DNA of 6,084 nt from Desulfobacterales bacterium C00003060 (lineage in GTDB: Bacteria > Desulfobacterota > Desulfobacteria > Desulfobacterales > C00003060), in contig MAXP01000156.1 of NCBI GenBank assembly GCA_001751085.1, forward strand, positions 1-6,084, given 5' to 3'. Under the pieces are notes generated by a model. It ran no database searches. It saw only the letters and a program-made list of their open reading frames with translations, and had not been told where the DNA came from. The position numbers and the translations under genes were made by a program. The stretch's first letter is position 1, and the number at the start of each line of letters is the position of its first letter. Positions 4,561 through 6,084 of this stretch are shown piece by piece.

Positions 4561-5051
4561 CTCAGTATACTAACGCACTTAGATTCCTCTAATCAGCGAA
4601 AGCATAACCAAACAGGCGACACCCCGTTTGGCGCATAACTGTGCTGTCCTATTACACACTCCGCTGAAGTCGCGGTGACACGGTTAGTGGGCTCAGAGTC
4701 CCTCCCGTGGTTCCCTAAAGCAGAACGTTACGCCCGGCTTCTCCTTCCCTACAATGGGTCCCTTGGACATCAGTTCCCCACCTTCCCGTTGCAGACCATT
4801 GTCTGCAACATCGGTACTATTGTCAGCTAAGACTGCCAAAAGGCCATCTCGGGTTCGTTCCCTGTTCGGTATCCTCCCCCGATACCTTGTTTGCTCCTTT
4901 GCTTTCGCTCGCTGGTCAGGTTAGAGCGCCGCTTGTCAGCGCCAGGGCTACGCCTCATCAGATGACCGGAGATGACCGGCACCCTTGACCGGATTCATTT
5001 ACAAGGAGACAGTTGGCTCTCTCCAGTTCCCTAACTACCCCTGTGAATACA

Positions 5052-5075
5052 TGCCCCCGGATCAAGTCCGGGGCA
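5052..5075. repeat. REP-like hairpin CCCCGGA-TCAAG-TCCGGGG
   Basis: A 7-bp perfect stem (5055-5061 / 5067-5073) with loop TCAAG is extended by TGC/GCA around one bulged C. Hairpins of this CCGGATCAAGTCCGG type are common dispersed repeats in proteobacterial genomes. It lies inside the structured non-coding region. Confidence 0.5.
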
Positions 5076-5407
5076 GGCTCTGCTCTCAGCCCCCGGTGGT
5101 GTCCTGAATACTCGCTATAGCGCATCCAGGGCGGCTGCCTTCCAGCGCATCAAGACTGTCGGCTTTCCCCCAATCTCTCGATCATGAGTTTATCCTACTG
5201 TCCACAACTATACACCCGCCTGCCAACGCCAAGTACAGTGGGCAGGTCGAATGCTATCATCTCCGGCAATGGCGGGCAGGTTTTTCGGGGCTCAATCACA
5301 CAGCCTGCATCCTCGCTCCGCCCTGCTTCGGACTCTCCTTACGGAGTTTACCCTCGGACGTCACTATTGACCTGCTGGCTAAACTTTAGTCAAGTGGGAC
5401 TTCGCAG

Positions 5408-5644
5408 TACCATACGCCTCATACTCAGCGCCAGAGCAAACTCTGCAAGAAGCTGGATTACGTTAGCACCATTCTGCCCAGTGCCACGGCAAGTCCTGCA
5501 AAGGGGTATATGATCTAATCATCATATGCGATCACCCACTGGGTAACAACATCGAATTTCATGGACTTACGTCCAATCCCAACGATTCGGACTTAGCTGG
5601 ACACGATCATGCCATTGTTATGCAAAAAAATTATCAAATAGCTG
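5408..5644. other. Intergenic region with a GCATAAC box after the right-hand gene
   Basis: No gene is supported. On the - strand GCATAACAATGGC begins at 5623, about 20 bases after the stop of the right-hand ORF, where an attC R'' box would be expected if that ORF is a cassette gene. GGACGTAAGTCC (around 5564-5575) is a short palindrome. The rest of the stretch shows nothing I can interpret. Confidence 0.35.
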
Positions 5645-6084
5645 TCATCTGTTTTGAGGTAGAAATTTATTTAAAACAGTGTTCCAAAATGATGTAACCC
5701 ATATTTCATCTTGCTGAAGATCCGGGTTCTCTTCTATTGCGAGTATTATTCGATGGATAATGAATCCTGTTAGAAAAACACCCGTTTTCACAATCCAATC
5801 CTCAGCTAATTTTAGCTCCTTCTCATACTTTTTATCATAAGAGCCATATTCATTGAGACTTCTTGCTGGCGAACGAAGGAACTTTTTGACTTCGATAAGC
5901 GTATCTAATGGCAAGGCATCAGCTACAGGGAATTCGAATATAATTCTGATTACTTGCGTTTTTTCTTCGCACGGATCAATACTATTTTTGCTAAAAAACA
6001 CCCCATCAACTTCATACATTGAAAATCCGACATAAATGCTTCCTATATTGCTTGATAGGTCTTCAATGAAAGAGTGGGTGAACT
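5645..6084 (-). CDS. Hypothetical protein, 5'-partial, runs off the right edge
   Basis: The frame is open from the window edge to TGA at 5647-5645, giving 145 visible residues. The Met at 6019 is internal, since the preceding residues (FTHSFIEDLSSNIGSIYVGF) continue in frame to the edge without a stop. I do not recognise the family. Visible are a beta-like start (SIYVGFSMYEVDGVFFS), VIRIIFEFPVADALPLDTL, an acidic/basic helical middle (KKYEKELKLAEDWI) and a hydrophobic helix (FLTGFIIHRIILAI) too short and interrupted by charges to be a clear membrane segment. It is lower in G+C than the DNA to its left. It has the same orientation as the other small unknown genes and may be another cassette gene. 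Confidence 0.68.
   Translation of the reverse strand, partial: FTHSFIEDLSSNIGSIYVGFSMYEVDGVFFSKNSIDPCEEKTQVIRIIFEFPVADALPLDTLIEVKKFLRSPARSLNEYGSYDKKYEKELKLAEDWIVKTGVFLTGFIIHRIILAIEENPDLQQDEIWVTSFWNTVLNKFLPQNR

Larger units (their letters stand above)
4483..5407 (-). mobile_element. Group II intron-like relic without reverse transcriptase
   Basis: This stretch has no plausible gene on either strand but is rich in RNA-like structure. Near its left end, on the - strand, a 34-base domain V-like hairpin and a domain VI-like hairpin follow one another as at the 3' end of a group II intron. Upstream are strong hairpins: GTTGCAGAC / GTCTGCAAC (4788-4796 / 4801-4809) and GGTATC / GATACC (4868-4873 / 4881-4886). 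An intron-encoded reverse transcriptase would need well over 400 codons and is absent. The 3' end is near 4483-4488. The 5' end is uncertain: CTGCGAAG at about 5407 is one GUGYG-like candidate, and GTGTGATTG near 5301 is another. Confidence 0.45.

Noticed and set aside
5184..5513. 109-aa open frame on the + strand in the structured region
   Set aside because: It lies antisense to the intron-like relic, is rich in Ser/Arg/Pro without domain features, and has no convincing RBS. Similar spurious frames arise in structured RNA regions.

Overview
The window looks like accessory DNA from a proteobacterium-like bacterium (perhaps Desulfobacterota or Gammaproteobacteria; this rests on general resemblance and is weak). 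Only one full-length gene is of clearly known function: cbiQ, the transmembrane T component of a cobalt ECF transporter, on the + strand at the left. It follows a large imperfect palindrome (10-180) and is followed by only the first codons of a cbiO-like ATPase gene before the sequence changes abruptly.

Everything else that looks coding lies on the - strand. From right to left: an unrecognised ORF that is open to the right edge; about 1.2 kb of structured, non-coding DNA with a group II intron-like domain V/VI near its left end; a translationally coupled pair of small unknown genes; a 121-aa unknown gene; a 77-aa unknown gene with a strong ribosome binding site; a pseudogene of a conserved hypothetical family, interrupted by a 136-bp MITE with perfect 20-bp ends and a 7-bp target duplication; and a decayed RES/DUF2384 (NAD-degrading toxin / Xre-type antitoxin) module. 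The antitoxin is frameshifted at a run of eight G, and the toxin is cut off after about 50 codons at the junction with cbiO.

The small co-oriented genes are separated by palindromic elements that resemble integron attC sites. At least two units show the expected pairing between the box at the unit's start and the box at the start of its own attC (TTCGGGC with GCCCGAAC, and TTGGAC with GTCCAAC). I therefore read 1.0-6.1 kb as a probable decaying gene-cassette array on the - strand, abutting a truncated cobalt transport operon. No integrase or attI is in view, so this remains an inference. The window contains much remodelling (MITE, intron relic, frameshifts, truncating junction) and no complete new system that I can demonstrate.
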